Below, in pieces: positions 18,195 through 27,833 of a stretch of DNA of 64,000 nt; the stretch's first letter is position 1; every line of letters starts with the position of its first letter. Source of the DNA: Gilvimarinus japonicus. Its GTDB lineage: Bacteria; Pseudomonadota; Gammaproteobacteria; Pseudomonadales; Cellvibrionaceae. The notes under the pieces are model-generated. The model searched no databases and was not told where the DNA came from. It saw only the letters and a list, made by a program, of their open reading frames with translations. The stretch lies in contig NZ_AP031500.1 of the NCBI RefSeq assembly GCF_042847215.1, positions 4,030,001-4,094,000 of the forward strand. The letters run 5' to 3'. The position numbers and the translations under genes were made by a program.

Positions 18195-19661
18195 TTAATG
18201 CATCGCTACACTCTGCACCGTGCCATCGGGTAAGACTTCGATCATAGTGTCAGCCGGTTCATCCAAGAGCATCGCCGCTGCCGCTGCCACGGCAATCGTC
18301 GCCCCAATCACCATAAAAAAGGTCGAGGTTTCGACAAACGAAAACACCGTTAAAAACATCACGGCACCTATATTGCCGTAGGCCCCCACGATGCCGGCAA
18401 TCTGCCCCGTTAAACTGCGACGAATCAGCGGTACCATGGCAAACACACAGCCCGCCGCCGAGCCTAAAAAGAACGAGCTGCCCATCATCGCCGCCACGGC
18501 AATGGCAATGGGCCACTCGGAGGTAATGGTGGATAACAACGCAAAACCCAGCGCCGCGCCAGCTAACAACACTGCCAGCGAACGTTTACGACCAAAGCGG
18601 TCGCTGATCCAACCGCCCGATGGGCAAGACGCCATATCGACAGCGGCAAAACAGGCGCCGAGCACGCCCGCTAATGCCACTGGCACGGCAAAGGTGGTTT
18701 TAAAGAACATCGGTAACATCGACACCACCGCCAGCTCTGAGCCAAAAGTCGCAGCATAGGCCAGACTTAAAATCATCACTTGTTTAAATTTGTAGCGCTG
18801 TAAACGGTTAACGGCGCCTTGAAACACATCGGTGTTAACACTGTAAATTTTTCGACACTGAAACAAATACAGCAGTACCAATGCCGCCCAAATCCCCAGC
18901 AATACATTAAATGAGATCAACTCCAACTGCTCAACCTTCCAAGCCAGCAGTGCCAATGCACCATACATAGGGATGTTAATCAAAAGATACAGAACAAAAT
19001 CCAGCTTACTGGTTACCTCCAGCCCACCGGATTTATTAGGCTTAAAGTAAGTAGAGCCCGCCGGCGTATCGCGCACGCCAATGTAGTAAATACCGGCATA
19101 GACAATAGCGATGATGCCGGTAATACCCGTAGCGTAGCGCCAACCATCGTCACCACCAAACCACAACGCCAGCACCGGCAAACTAACGGCCGCCATCGCC
19201 GAGCCAATGTTACCCAAACCTTTATAAATACCTTCGGCGAGCCCCAACTGACGCGCCGGAAACCACTCACTGATCATGCGGATGCCAATGACAAAACCGG
19301 CACCGGCAAAACCCAGTAAAAAGCGCGCTAACGCCAGCGCTTCAAAACTCGTCGCGAGCGAAAAGAAAAAACACAAACCGCCTGTGATCAGCAGCAAAAT
19401 CGAATAAATCAGGCGTGGGCCGTAGGAGTCCACCAACATACCCACCAAGATACGAGCGGGAATTGTCAGGGCGACATTAAGAATCAGTAGGGTTTTAACT
19501 TGCTGATCGTTGAGAGCCAACTGCTCTTGAATAACCAGCAGCAACGGCGCGTGGTTAAACCACACCAGAAAGCTGACAAAAAACGCTAACCAAGTTAAAT
19601 GCAGTACCCGAAACTTACCGGAGAATGAAAGAAACTTAAATTTTGCACCACCGTTGCCCAT
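18195..19661 (-). CDS. NNP-family nitrate/nitrite transporter (NarK/NasA type)
   Basis: A 488-aa major facilitator with about twelve membrane helices. It shows the NNP-type start FRVLHLTWLAFFVSFLVWFNHAPL, the MFS loop GMLVDSYGPRLIY, the glycine-rich nitrate signature region GFAGAGFVIGIRMISEWFP and a second signature near GAYGNIGAVMFLTV. It should move nitrate or nitrite across the inner membrane. No nitrate reductase is nearby, so assimilatory or respiratory use cannot be told from the window. The ATG at 19661 has AAGGTGG just upstream. Confidence 0.88.
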   Translation of the reverse strand: MGNGGAKFKFLSFSGKFRVLHLTWLAFFVSFLVWFNHAPLLLVIQEQLALNDQQVKTLLILNVALTIPARILVGMLVDSYGPRLIYSILLLITGGLCFFFSLATSFEALALARFLLGFAGAGFVIGIRMISEWFPARQLGLAEGIYKGLGNIGSAMAAVSLPVLALWFGGDDGWRYATGITGIIAIVYAGIYYIGVRDTPAGSTYFKPNKSGGLEVTSKLDFVLYLLINIPMYGALALLAWKVEQLELISFNVLLGIWAALVLLYLFQCRKIYSVNTDVFQGAVNRLQRYKFKQVMILSLAYAATFGSELAVVSMLPMFFKTTFAVPVALAGVLGACFAAVDMASCPSGGWISDRFGRKRSLAVLLAGAALGFALLSTITSEWPIAIAVAAMMGSSFFLGSAAGCVFAMVPLIRRSLTGQIAGIVGAYGNIGAVMFLTVFSFVETSTFFMVIGATIAVAAAAAMLLDEPADTMIEVLPDGTVQSVAMH

Positions 19662-19963
19662 GAGCCACCTTGCCTGTTTTACGATGATCGCTGACAGAGC
19701 AAGGATTGCGCCACAAAATAGCGCTTAGGCTTACACGGCGAGGTTATGTGCTCCAAGCCCGTGCTTTCGAGCAAATATCAGCCAGCATGAGCAAAAGTTG
19801 CACACTTAGAGAAGATAAAATTAGCAAGAGTATTCAGGTGTAAGGATTCACTAGATAGGCCAACCGGGGGAGTTGCCTTGCAGACGAGCACGATGCAGGT
19901 CATCTGCCCAAGAACAGGGCGCCGACCGAAGCCGGCGCCGCACTTACTACAGGCTTAGCGGTA
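19662..19963. other. Intergenic region between the nitrate transporter and the OmpA-like gene
   Basis: A 302-base gap with no credible gene. It includes the promoter region of the nitrate transporter and, at 19918-19939, a GC-rich hairpin behind the OmpA-like gene. Confidence 0.5.
19918..19939 (-). terminator. Hairpin downstream of the OmpA-like gene
   Basis: GGCGCCG pairs with CGGCGCC around a loop that includes CTTCGG on the minus strand. No strong T-run follows, so it may stop transcription weakly or only protect the 3' end. Confidence 0.45.
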
Positions 19964-20896
19964 TTACGAGTCGCGATCACTCACTTCTTCGCCTTCATCG
20001 GCGATAATGATCTCTACCCGGCGATTTTGCAGTCGACCCGCCTGCGAGTCGTTGCTGGCAACCGGGTGCGTCTCGCCGTAGCCGCGAGTTCGAATTCGGC
20101 TACTGTCGACACCGTTACCCACCAAGTTGCTTTTTACCGACGCCGCGCGGCGTTCGGATAACCCTTGGTTGTAGCTGTCGGCACCGGTATCGTCGGTAAA
20201 GCCTTCGATCATCACTTTGCGCTCTGGGTATTCATTCAAGAAGTCCGCAACACGCTGCAAGGTGCGCTCTGAGCCGGTTTTAATCGTCTCTTTATCCACT
20301 TCAAATAAAATATTACCCAGTGTTAGCACTAAGCCGCGATCGGTTTGCTCGGTACTAATATTCTGCAGATCATTCTCCAGCTTATTTGCCCGGCTGGCCA
20401 TCTGCTGAGCGTAAGCTTCCGCCGCCAAGGCGCGCTCCTCGGCCATATTGGCTCGCTCTGCGGCCTCTTTAGCGCGCTGGTTCATTTCCTGTGCACGCCG
20501 TGTAGCGCTCTCGGCCTCTGAGGTGCGCGCGGCAATAATCAAGTTTCTGCGCTTGGCATCGGCTTGCTCAACGATCTCGTCCGAGGCCTGCATACGGGCG
20601 TTTTGCGCAGCTATGTCAATTTTGCGGTCAACCAGATAGACCTGATGGCTGACAACATCGGGCTTAGCATCCGAGCGCAATAACATTTCCAGTTTATCCA
20701 GCGACTCTTCTGCCTCGCGCAATTTAACCGGTGCGTAACGATTGGCCTCGTCAATGGTTGATACATTGTCTAGCTCGGCACGCAAGCGCACCAAGCGCTC
20801 GTCCGGCTCTTCCGGTGTGGTAGCACAGCCAGTCGCCAAGACCGCTGCCAAGGTGGTGCCTAACAATGCCTTTTTGTGATGTTTTATACCGTACAT
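19964..20896 (-). CDS. OmpA-family lipoprotein with N-terminal DUF4398 domain
   Basis: A 310-aa lipoprotein: the signal peptide ends in the lipobox LATGC. Next come a DUF4398-like helical hairpin (EANRYAPVKLREAEESLDKLE), a long alpha-helical coiled coil rich in Ala, Glu and Arg (about residues 95-185), and a C-terminal OmpA peptidoglycan-binding domain (ERKVMIEGFTDDTGADSYN, LSERRAASVKSNLV, RRVEIII). It likely bridges the outer membrane and the cell wall. Its partner gene, 27 bases upstream, encodes a lipoprotein with the same DUF4398 domain, so the two are probably co-transcribed. Confidence 0.9.
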   Translation of the reverse strand: MYGIKHHKKALLGTTLAAVLATGCATTPEEPDERLVRLRAELDNVSTIDEANRYAPVKLREAEESLDKLEMLLRSDAKPDVVSHQVYLVDRKIDIAAQNARMQASDEIVEQADAKRRNLIIAARTSEAESATRRAQEMNQRAKEAAERANMAEERALAAEAYAQQMASRANKLENDLQNISTEQTDRGLVLTLGNILFEVDKETIKTGSERTLQRVADFLNEYPERKVMIEGFTDDTGADSYNQGLSERRAASVKSNLVGNGVDSSRIRTRGYGETHPVASNDSQAGRLQNRRVEIIIADEGEEVSDRDS

Positions 20897-20923
20897 AATT
20901 CTATCCTCTGAGTTAGCGGTCGA

Positions 20924-21295
20924 TTACTTCTGGTTGTTTTTTACTTCCTGCTCCAACACTCGCAGGTTTTCCTCAACCTGATCGGCCGCTTTTTCCGATT
21001 TTTTGGCGTGCGACTGAGCAATGGCCAACTCGGAGTCGGCTACCGACTTCTCTAACCATTCGCGCGCTTTGGCGTTCTCTTTTTTGGCGATCGCCGCCTG
21101 TGCTTTCTCAAGGTTCTGTTTGGCGTCACGCAGTGCCAGTGGCGCATATTTTTCGGCGTTTAAGCTGCGTGCTTGCTCGACATTGCCCTCAGCTTGGGTA
21201 AGTAACGTGCTAGGTACAGGGGCATTGTTTGCGCATGCAGTAAGCGCAAAAACTGTCATCAATACGGTTAGTAATCCGGTCTTTATCCGTCGCAT
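20924..21295 (-). CDS. DUF4398 lipoprotein
   Basis: A 123-aa lipoprotein with lipobox ALTAC (Cys about residue 21), followed by two to three predicted helices with the DUF4398 pattern EKYAPLALRDAKQNLEKAQ. The C-terminus is Lys/Glu-rich and probably a coiled coil. The domain is the same as the N-terminal part of the downstream OmpA-like protein, which suggests a duplication and possibly pairing through helices. CTGGAG precedes the start. No biochemical function is known to me. Confidence 0.85.
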   Translation of the reverse strand: MRRIKTGLLTVLMTVFALTACANNAPVPSTLLTQAEGNVEQARSLNAEKYAPLALRDAKQNLEKAQAAIAKKENAKAREWLEKSVADSELAIAQSHAKKSEKAADQVEENLRVLEQEVKNNQK

Positions 21296-21464
21296 AGTTT
21301 TTCTCCAGTGTGTTTGTAAGTGCTACAAAATTCTGTAACAACACAAGCCAAACAGCGGCAAATACCGCTTAAATGGCCTATTCACTTGGAGTGTTGCAAG
21401 GGGAGTGCCAGCGCCGACAACGGAACTGCGTCACAAGCGGCCTAAACTCAAGCAGCCGCTGTCA

Positions 21465-22841
21465 TCAAGCAGAAGGGGGGACGGCCGTTAAGGCCGGTGC
21501 CGAGCCCATGGACTCATAGACATTAATCAGTGTTAACAAATAATCGCGCTTGGCCGTGACGATGGACTCATTGGCACTAAACCAAGTTTGTTGCGCCAGT
21601 AACAAATTAATAAAGTCGGTGTCGCCAGATTCGTAGCGGACTTTAGACAAATCGTACAGCGCCTGACTGTTGTCAAATCTCTGCTCGCTGATATCCAGCT
21701 GCTGTACTCGAGCTTGATACGCTTGCAGTTGATCGAGCACATCGCGGTAAGCATCGGCTACGGTGTACAAGTAATTCGCCCGATTGATATCGGCGTCTAA
21801 CTCGGCGATGCGCATTTGCGCTTTCGTTTGGCCGCCATCAAACAATAAGACCGAGACCGTCTCACCTAAACTGCCAGCCCAATCCGATCCGCCCGACAGC
21901 ACCCCACTCAGCCCCCAACTGGCGCTTAGGGATAAATCTGGCCAGCGTGCTACTTGAGCCTGATGCAACAAACTTTGATCTTCGCGCAAGGCTAACTGTG
22001 CAAGTTGAATATCCGGTCGTTGCTCTAACAGTTCGGCCGGCTGCAGGGCGGCGATCGCGGGAGCTTGCAAATCGGCAAAAAGGGTTTTTAAATCGGTTAC
22101 CGTTAAATCGGTATCGCCGAGCAATAACGCCAGCGCGCGTTCGTTAACCGCCACGCTCTGCGCTAAATCAACCAACTTACTGCGCGCATTGAACACCACA
22201 TTTTTTTGCTGACGCAGTTCAATACCCGACGCTGAGCCCGCTTCAAAGGTCAGTTCAAAAAGCTCTAGAAGCTTTACGCTGGCCTCAAAGTTTTGCTCGG
22301 CCACGTTGCGCAATTCATTTAGCGCTAACGTTTGAATATAGGTGCGGATAAACTGCGCCTGCAGGGATATCATCAAACTGCGCTCTTGCCAGCGTTGCGC
22401 CTGCACCTGTATCTCACGCTGATCAATACGGGCCGCGCGCTCGCCCCATAAATCGACGCTGTAACTGGCGCTAAAATTTAAGCCATTACTGTCTGATGTT
22501 TTTCCGTACTCATCGTAGTTATCGCGATTATTTAACGAGGCATTTAAGCCCGGCCATTGATCGGCCGCGGTAGCGCGCTGTAACTGCTGCGCCCGCTCGA
22601 TACGCAAACGGGCCATGTCAAGGTCGAGGTTGTTCTCGCGCAGACGGCGTAGCAAATCTACTAATTCTTCGGGAAAAACCTGTACCCAACGGCCTAATGT
22701 TTGAGCGTCATCGGCGTTAATATTTTGCCGTGATAGCGCTTGGCCATACACCTCAGAGGTGTGAGTTTCTGGCAACTCGACGCTGGGGTTATAGGCACAG
22801 CCAGCAATCGTGAAGCTTAAAGCCAGTAAGGTTTTTTGCAT
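21465..22841 (-). CDS. Outer-membrane efflux factor lipoprotein (NodT/TolC-like)
   Basis: A 458-aa TolC-type outer-membrane factor. I start it at the ATG at 22841, which gives a lipoprotein signal peptide (MQKTLLALSFTIAGC) and has GGAGGAG eight bases upstream. The protein shows the two internal OEP repeats, with LRENNLDLDMARLRIERAQ in the first half and AELLEQRPDIQLAQLALRED at the repeat boundary, typical of NodT-family factors. It lies four bases after the MacB-like gene and completes a tripartite MacAB-type exporter. The substrate may be a macrolide, peptide, lipid or siderophore. Confidence 0.9.
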   Translation of the reverse strand: MQKTLLALSFTIAGCAYNPSVELPETHTSEVYGQALSRQNINADDAQTLGRWVQVFPEELVDLLRRLRENNLDLDMARLRIERAQQLQRATAADQWPGLNASLNNRDNYDEYGKTSDSNGLNFSASYSVDLWGERAARIDQREIQVQAQRWQERSLMISLQAQFIRTYIQTLALNELRNVAEQNFEASVKLLELFELTFEAGSASGIELRQQKNVVFNARSKLVDLAQSVAVNERALALLLGDTDLTVTDLKTLFADLQAPAIAALQPAELLEQRPDIQLAQLALREDQSLLHQAQVARWPDLSLSASWGLSGVLSGGSDWAGSLGETVSVLLFDGGQTKAQMRIAELDADINRANYLYTVADAYRDVLDQLQAYQARVQQLDISEQRFDNSQALYDLSKVRYESGDTDFINLLLAQQTWFSANESIVTAKRDYLLTLINVYESMGSAPALTAVPPSA

Positions 22842-22845
22842 CGGG

Positions 22846-24795
22846 CTACTCCTCCGCCAACGCGGTAATAGGGCTAAGGGATGCGGCCTTACGGGCCGGA
22901 ATATAACCAAAAATCAGCCCGACCATAATGGATGTTGCAAATGCCAGCAGAGCGGGCATCGCAGTAAATGCCACACTAACCGAGAAGTACTGCACAATAA
23001 GCGCCGCGCCAAAACCGACTAAAACCCCCAAGGTGCCACCGCAAATACACACCACCAATGCCTCGATGTTAAATTGCCGCAAGATATCACCGGGCTTAGC
23101 GCCGGTGGCAATGCGCAAGCCAATTTCGCGGCGACGCTCCGAAACATTCACCAACATAATGTTCATTACCCCAATACCGCCCACAAATAATGAGATAGCA
23201 GCAATTGAGCCCAACAACAGCGTCAGAGTATTTTGCGCCTCAGTAACGGCTTCGACCAACGACTCAGTCGAGCGAACCATCACATCATTTTTATTATGCC
23301 GAGCTAACAACAGATCTAGAACCTCTTGTTCAAGCCGCGTCACCTCGTCTGTCGATGACGCCTTTAGGGTGATACTGCTTAGGTAGTCCCGGCCAAAAAA
23401 TTTAAGTCGTGCCGTGGTAATGGGAATCAGAACTTCGTCGTCCATATCCCCCCCCATCGGATCGGCGCCCTTGGCTTGCAAAATACCGATCACTTGATAG
23501 GGCGTACTATTCACTAAAACATAGCGGCCGATAGGGTCTTCATTGTCGGTGAATAAGTTATCTCTGATGGTGGCGCCAATCACCATGACCGAGGCAAACT
23601 GCTCCACATCTTTTTCAGTAAAAAATATACCCTGCGACAGCTCCCAGTCACGCACGGTAAAGTACGCAGGGGTCGCGCCTTTAATACGCCCGGAGTAGTC
23701 GTTATTGCCAAAGCGTAAAGTCGCACGGGTATTGCGCTCGGGCGCTACCGCCTCGACTCCGGGTATTAAGGCAATCGCCTGCGCATCGGCCAGTGTCAAA
23801 GTGGCAATATCGCCACTGCCTCGGCGCAGGTTTGGCCCGCCGGGGCGCACCGATAATAAATTGGTACCGATAGATTCAATGCGGCCCAAGACATCTGCTT
23901 TACCACCCTCACCAATGGCGATCATCAACACCACCGATGCCACACCAATAATAATACCTAGCAGGGTCAACAGGGTACGAAACAAATTAACGCGCAGCGA
24001 TGCCGCCGCAATCCGGATCGATTCGAGCACACTAATATTGGGAAAGACCTTGACACGCTGGCGAGCCTCAACACCGTCCTTTTTAAGCGGCGCTGCGCTT
24101 GGCACACTGATATGGTCGTCTATAACCTGACCGTCTTTTAATGAGATAACCCGGTTAGCTTGCTGCGCGATGTCTTTATCGTGGGTAATTAGAATAACCG
24201 TTACGCCTTGCTGGTTAAGCTCGCGCAACAACTCAAGCACTTGTGTACCGCTATTGCTATCGAGCGCACCGGTGGGCTCATCGGCAAGAATAACCTCAGC
24301 GCCATTGACCAAAGCGCGCGCAATAGAGACACGCTGTTGCTGACCACCCGATAGCTCGCTGGGCTTGTGCTCGGCTCGCTCGGCCATGCCGAGCTGTTCC
24401 AGTAACCGCATGGCATGGGGTTGCCGTTCACTGCGCGGTAACTGACGGTAAATACCCGGCATCGCAACATTTTGCCAGGCGTTGTAGTTGGCCAACAGCT
24501 GGTAACGCTGAAACACAAAGCCAAAAGTACTCAGCCTTAGCGCCGACAACTCATCGTTACTCAGTGTGGCAACGTCTACACCGCCGACTTGATAACAACC
24601 GCTACTGGGTTTATCGAGACAACCGAGAATATTCATAAGCGTCGACTTGCCCGAGCCGGACTGCCCCATGATCGCAACAAACTCGCCTTGCTGAATCGTC
24701 AAAGACACATCACGTAATGCATTGACGGTAATTTCGCCCAAGCTGTACGAGCGACTAATATGATCGAGCTGTATTAACGGATCAGAAACCGCCAC
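22846..24795 (-). CDS. macB: MacB-family ABC transporter (ATPase-permease fusion)
   Basis: A 649-aa mechanotransmitting ABC exporter. The N-terminal ATPase has Walker A GQSGSGKST, signature LSGGQQQRVSIARAL and Walker B VILADEPTGALD. A membrane helix, the large periplasmic MacB_PCD domain and an FtsX-like permease with three further helices follow (SIAAISLFVGGIGVMNIMLV). I prefer the GTG start at 24795, which has GAGGTGG at good spacing and gives the usual MacB length; an ATG at 24852 would add 19 residues with no family match. It overlaps the macA-like stop slightly. It works with the upstream adaptor and downstream outer-membrane factor. Confidence 0.92.
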   Translation of the reverse strand: MAVSDPLIQLDHISRSYSLGEITVNALRDVSLTIQQGEFVAIMGQSGSGKSTLMNILGCLDKPSSGCYQVGGVDVATLSNDELSALRLSTFGFVFQRYQLLANYNAWQNVAMPGIYRQLPRSERQPHAMRLLEQLGMAERAEHKPSELSGGQQQRVSIARALVNGAEVILADEPTGALDSNSGTQVLELLRELNQQGVTVILITHDKDIAQQANRVISLKDGQVIDDHISVPSAAPLKKDGVEARQRVKVFPNISVLESIRIAAASLRVNLFRTLLTLLGIIIGVASVVLMIAIGEGGKADVLGRIESIGTNLLSVRPGGPNLRRGSGDIATLTLADAQAIALIPGVEAVAPERNTRATLRFGNNDYSGRIKGATPAYFTVRDWELSQGIFFTEKDVEQFASVMVIGATIRDNLFTDNEDPIGRYVLVNSTPYQVIGILQAKGADPMGGDMDDEVLIPITTARLKFFGRDYLSSITLKASSTDEVTRLEQEVLDLLLARHNKNDVMVRSTESLVEAVTEAQNTLTLLLGSIAAISLFVGGIGVMNIMLVNVSERRREIGLRIATGAKPGDILRQFNIEALVVCICGGTLGVLVGFGAALIVQYFSVSVAFTAMPALLAFATSIMVGLIFGYIPARKAASLSPITALAEE

Positions 24796-25978
24796 GACGT
24801 CCACCTCGAATGTCCGGCCCACCTGCGCCACGGGGGTTGACCTTACTGGCATCGCGATTGCCCGCTACAATTACATCCCCGGCCTGTAGCCCACTGATCA
24901 CTTCAGCCTGAGTGCGGGTGCGCACACCTATTTCGACCGGTGTCGGCACAAACTTATCCGGTGCCACTTGTTTCAGTACTTTACTCTCACGCCTACCACC
25001 GCGAATTGCGCCCACCGGAATGGTCACCACATCTTCAGCGCGGCTCTCGACAAAAAACGTTTGCGCCGTCATCGAGTCCATCAAGCGCGATTTGCGATTT
25101 TTAATATCAATCAGCACTTGATAGAGCACGACGTCGTTAACCACCTCGGGGGTAGGTAATACTTGTCGCACGGTTGAGTGCCAGCGCTCATCGGGGTTAC
25201 CCAGGGTCGCAAAATACACATCCATTCCCGGGTATATCCGGGTCACATCGGCCTCAGATACTTCGGCGCGCAGCGTTAGCACATCGAGGTTGGCGATTTT
25301 CATTATCAGCGGAGCATTTTGATTGGCGTTAAGTGTTTGCCCCTCGCGCACCGCAATCGATACCACCGTGCCGGTCATAGGTGCGTAAATTTTCGCGTAA
25401 TTTAAGGTTGCCCGGTCGCCCTCCAACGAAGCCTCATCGGCCCGTATTTGCGCCTCCATGGCGCGGATGCTGGCTTTGATAGTTTTCACATCGGTTTGAC
25501 TACTGGTCAGGGTATCGCGACTAATAGCGTTTTGTTTAAACAAGTCGATATTGCGCGTCTCGCGCTCTTGAGCAAGATAAATTTCGGCGTGGAGCTTTTC
25601 CAGCTGTGCGCGTTTGTTTTCTAAGCTGGCGGTGGCGCCCATGACTTTAGTTTCAAACACAGTCGCGTCAATCTCAGCGAGTAAATCACCGCCCGCAACC
25701 AAATCCCCCACATCTACCGCGAGCATTTTTAACTGCCCTGAGACTTGCGCCCCCACCTCGACATACTCTTTTGGCTCAAGGGTACCACTGGCTGCGACAA
25801 CATTTTCGATGGTGCCTATTTTAACGTCGTGCAAAATATATTCGGGCTGCGCACTCGGCTTAAAATACCGCTGCCCGCCATAGGCAATTGCCGCAAGTAA
25901 CACAGTAAAAATCACAATAGACAGCCACGTCACGCGCTGTCGAATCCAAGCGAGCTGAGTTTTCATATCGGGGGGCAC
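24782..25978 (-). CDS. macA: MacA-like periplasmic adaptor (HlyD/RND membrane-fusion protein)
   Basis: A 398-aa membrane-fusion protein with one N-terminal membrane helix (about residues 15-33, WLSIVIFTVLLAAIAYGG). It contains a biotinyl-lipoyl-like motif (VVAASGTLEPKEYVEVGAQVSGQL), an alpha-helical hairpin (about 105-185), the second lipoyl half (IYAPMTGTVVSIAVREGQTL), and a beta-barrel plus membrane-proximal domain. The C-terminus is Gly/Arg-rich (GGPDIRGGRRGGF), which is unusual for the family and may be an extra surface tail. It is the first gene of the exporter operon. Confidence 0.92.
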   Translation of the reverse strand: MPPDMKTQLAWIRQRVTWLSIVIFTVLLAAIAYGGQRYFKPSAQPEYILHDVKIGTIENVVAASGTLEPKEYVEVGAQVSGQLKMLAVDVGDLVAGGDLLAEIDATVFETKVMGATASLENKRAQLEKLHAEIYLAQERETRNIDLFKQNAISRDTLTSSQTDVKTIKASIRAMEAQIRADEASLEGDRATLNYAKIYAPMTGTVVSIAVREGQTLNANQNAPLIMKIANLDVLTLRAEVSEADVTRIYPGMDVYFATLGNPDERWHSTVRQVLPTPEVVNDVVLYQVLIDIKNRKSRLMDSMTAQTFFVESRAEDVVTIPVGAIRGGRRESKVLKQVAPDKFVPTPVEIGVRTRTQAEVISGLQAGDVIVAGNRDASKVNPRGAGGPDIRGGRRGGF

Positions 25979-26121
25979 TACTATTTAAGTACACAAAATA
26001 TTCGATGAGTGCGTATTGTACTCATACGCATACCGAGGCGGGCACTTTATACAATAGTTTACGTTGCGCCGACAGGGCGCGAGATAGGCAAGAAGGTAGC
26101 GGTGCTAAGACGCGGTTAAAA

Positions 26122-26142
26122 AGCCCCACCAAGGGTGGGGCT
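26122..26142 (-). terminator. Intrinsic terminator of the LPMO gene
   Basis: On the minus strand AGCCCCACC pairs with GGTGGGGCT across a three-base loop and is followed by TTTTT-type residues (TTTTTAAC). It lies 18 bases after the LPMO stop. Confidence 0.85.
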
Positions 26143-26160
26143 ATATTACTGCATAACGAT

Positions 26161-27414
26161 TTAACAGTCGCCGACTTGGCTCCACACTTGCCACTGTCCG
26201 GAGTTATCGGCGGGACTTTGGTTTTGTGTCCACCATTGCGCCTCGTACAAACCGCCGCTGTACTGCACCAGATCGCCATTGTTATAAACACTGGCGGCAT
26301 CCCATACTTGGGTAGATGAGCACAACCCAGCACTGGATGAACTGGACGAGCTAACCGACGATGAGCTGCTAGAGCTGGTTGACGAGCTGGACGAGCTAGC
26401 GGTTTCCAAATCCATTTGGTAGGTGTAGTTGCTGTTTAGCACATACACGCGGTTGGCGTACAGGTCGTTGCTGTTGTAACTGACCGTGCCATTATTAAGC
26501 ACCCCCACCTGTACCGCCGTTTCACTGTTGTTAATCTCGGCGGCTAGCTCGGCGGTCCAAGTATTTAACGCTTGGTTGCTGGCGGAAATAGCAAACTGAT
26601 TAAACACCACTTCACTGCCGTTACTGTCAAATACCCGAAACCAGATCTGATCGCCTGCGCTGGGGTTAATGCCCTGAGTCACATAATTACCGGCGTTGCT
26701 CCAAGTTGGTGGTTCGACATCGCCCAATACCACATCGCTACAGTTGTAGAAGCCTTCACCGGCAACATCCTCACGCTGCCAGCGGGTGTAAAAAATGGCG
26801 TTGCCCGAGCGATTAGTCGGCAAACTAACATCCATCACATAGTAGCGCGTGCCATTAATCGTCTGCACATTAACGTTGGACTTTTCATCCACCAATTCCA
26901 AATCGGCCCAAGTGAGGGTGTCGGTGGACGGATCAAAACCGGGTTTACTTAGGTAAAACTTCCAAAAACTGGGGTTGTGTGGGGTTGAGGCGTAAAAACG
27001 ATATTCAAACTCGCCCGCGCTGTTTAGGGTGATGTTTTGCGCGGGCCAATCGGGGTGCGGCACATCGATACCCGATTTACTCGAATCGCCCGCGGCGCAA
27101 AGGCTGCCATCTGGCACGCCGGCCTCAACCGCCGCCTGGCTGTTGTAGTTGGCAACGTTTTTAGAAAACTCAATCGCCTGCACAAACTGATAAGTGCCTG
27201 CTTCTAAAAAGGCGGCCCGACAGGCGGCATTGGGAATTCCCGAGCCATCGGATGGAGACCAGTAGCCGCCGTCTTCTTCACAATAAGCTTGGCGCGCCTT
27301 GGGAAAATCGGAATAACCATGGGCAAAGCTTTGCTGCGCACCGATAGCGAGCAGTGCACCGGCCCCCAGTAGGCCAGCCTTGATGGAACGAGTCAGGAAT
27401 TGTTGTGATTTCAT
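26161..27414 (-). CDS. Secreted AA10 lytic polysaccharide monooxygenase with polyserine linker and CBM5/12
   Basis: A 417-aa copper enzyme that cleaves chitin (or cellulose) oxidatively. The signal peptide ends QQSFA at residue 31, so the mature protein starts with His32, the first histidine-brace ligand; the second is His146 in TPHNPSFWKFYLSKPGF. The AA10 domain (32 to about 235) is followed by a GbpA-domain-2-like module (about 236-345, ending NSNYTYQMDLE), a linker of serines with a few Thr and Val residues (about 350-370), and a C-terminal CBM5/12 chitin-binding module (VWDAASVYNNGDLVQYSGG). Polyserine linkers are a trademark of Cellvibrio relatives. The CBM and domain 2 favour chitin. 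It is a likely type II secretion cargo. Confidence 0.93.
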   Translation of the reverse strand: MKSQQFLTRSIKAGLLGAGALLAIGAQQSFAHGYSDFPKARQAYCEEDGGYWSPSDGSGIPNAACRAAFLEAGTYQFVQAIEFSKNVANYNSQAAVEAGVPDGSLCAAGDSSKSGIDVPHPDWPAQNITLNSAGEFEYRFYASTPHNPSFWKFYLSKPGFDPSTDTLTWADLELVDEKSNVNVQTINGTRYYVMDVSLPTNRSGNAIFYTRWQREDVAGEGFYNCSDVVLGDVEPPTWSNAGNYVTQGINPSAGDQIWFRVFDSNGSEVVFNQFAISASNQALNTWTAELAAEINNSETAVQVGVLNNGTVSYNSNDLYANRVYVLNSNYTYQMDLETASSSSSSTSSSSSSSVSSSSSSSAGLCSSTQVWDAASVYNNGDLVQYSGGLYEAQWWTQNQSPADNSGQWQVWSQVGDC

Positions 27415-27833
27415 GGTGCAAACCTTCTGTGTTGGAAGTGGATCATCACAGATTGCGGGCCCAGCTCTGCCAGGCTGGTAAATCGCAAACGGCTCTCGTT
27501 GTATTATTTTGTTTTCGCGTGATAGCGGTCCGCAATGGTACCGGATAACATTAAAACAGATAAATAACGATACTAAATATCAGAACTGACCATTATTTCG
27601 ATAGTAAGTAACCGCTATGACTACCGCAGACCGACACAACCCCACTATGCGATGGGCTACGGCACTGGGTAAAAGTATCGAATTGCTTCCGGGGCAAGCT
27701 TTCAGTATCACCGCTGTGACACGAAAGCTTAAGCGCACTGGCGCAAAGAAAGGACACGATTTTTAGACGATAGCGGCAAAATTGCCGATGTAGAGCGGTT
27801 TTACAGGCGAGTTTCTACTAGCAGCTACTTTTA
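27415..27833. other. Intergenic region upstream of the LPMO gene
   Basis: A 419-base gap. It contains the LPMO promoter area, an operator-like palindrome at 27534-27552 and, in its right half, a small open frame interrupted by a frameshift (27617-27837). Confidence 0.5.
27534..27552. promoter_or_regulatory. Operator-like quasi-palindrome upstream of the LPMO gene
   Basis: The 19-base AATGGTACCGGATAACATT is symmetric at seven of nine base pairs around a central G, with outer halves AATG and CATT. It lies 120 bases upstream of the LPMO start and looks like a LacI-type operator. The regulator is unknown. Confidence 0.3.

Noticed and set aside
26005..26333. Overlapping 100-aa frames on both strands between macA and the LPMO
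   Set aside because: They run through the LPMO terminator and the LPMO coding end and show no conserved motif.
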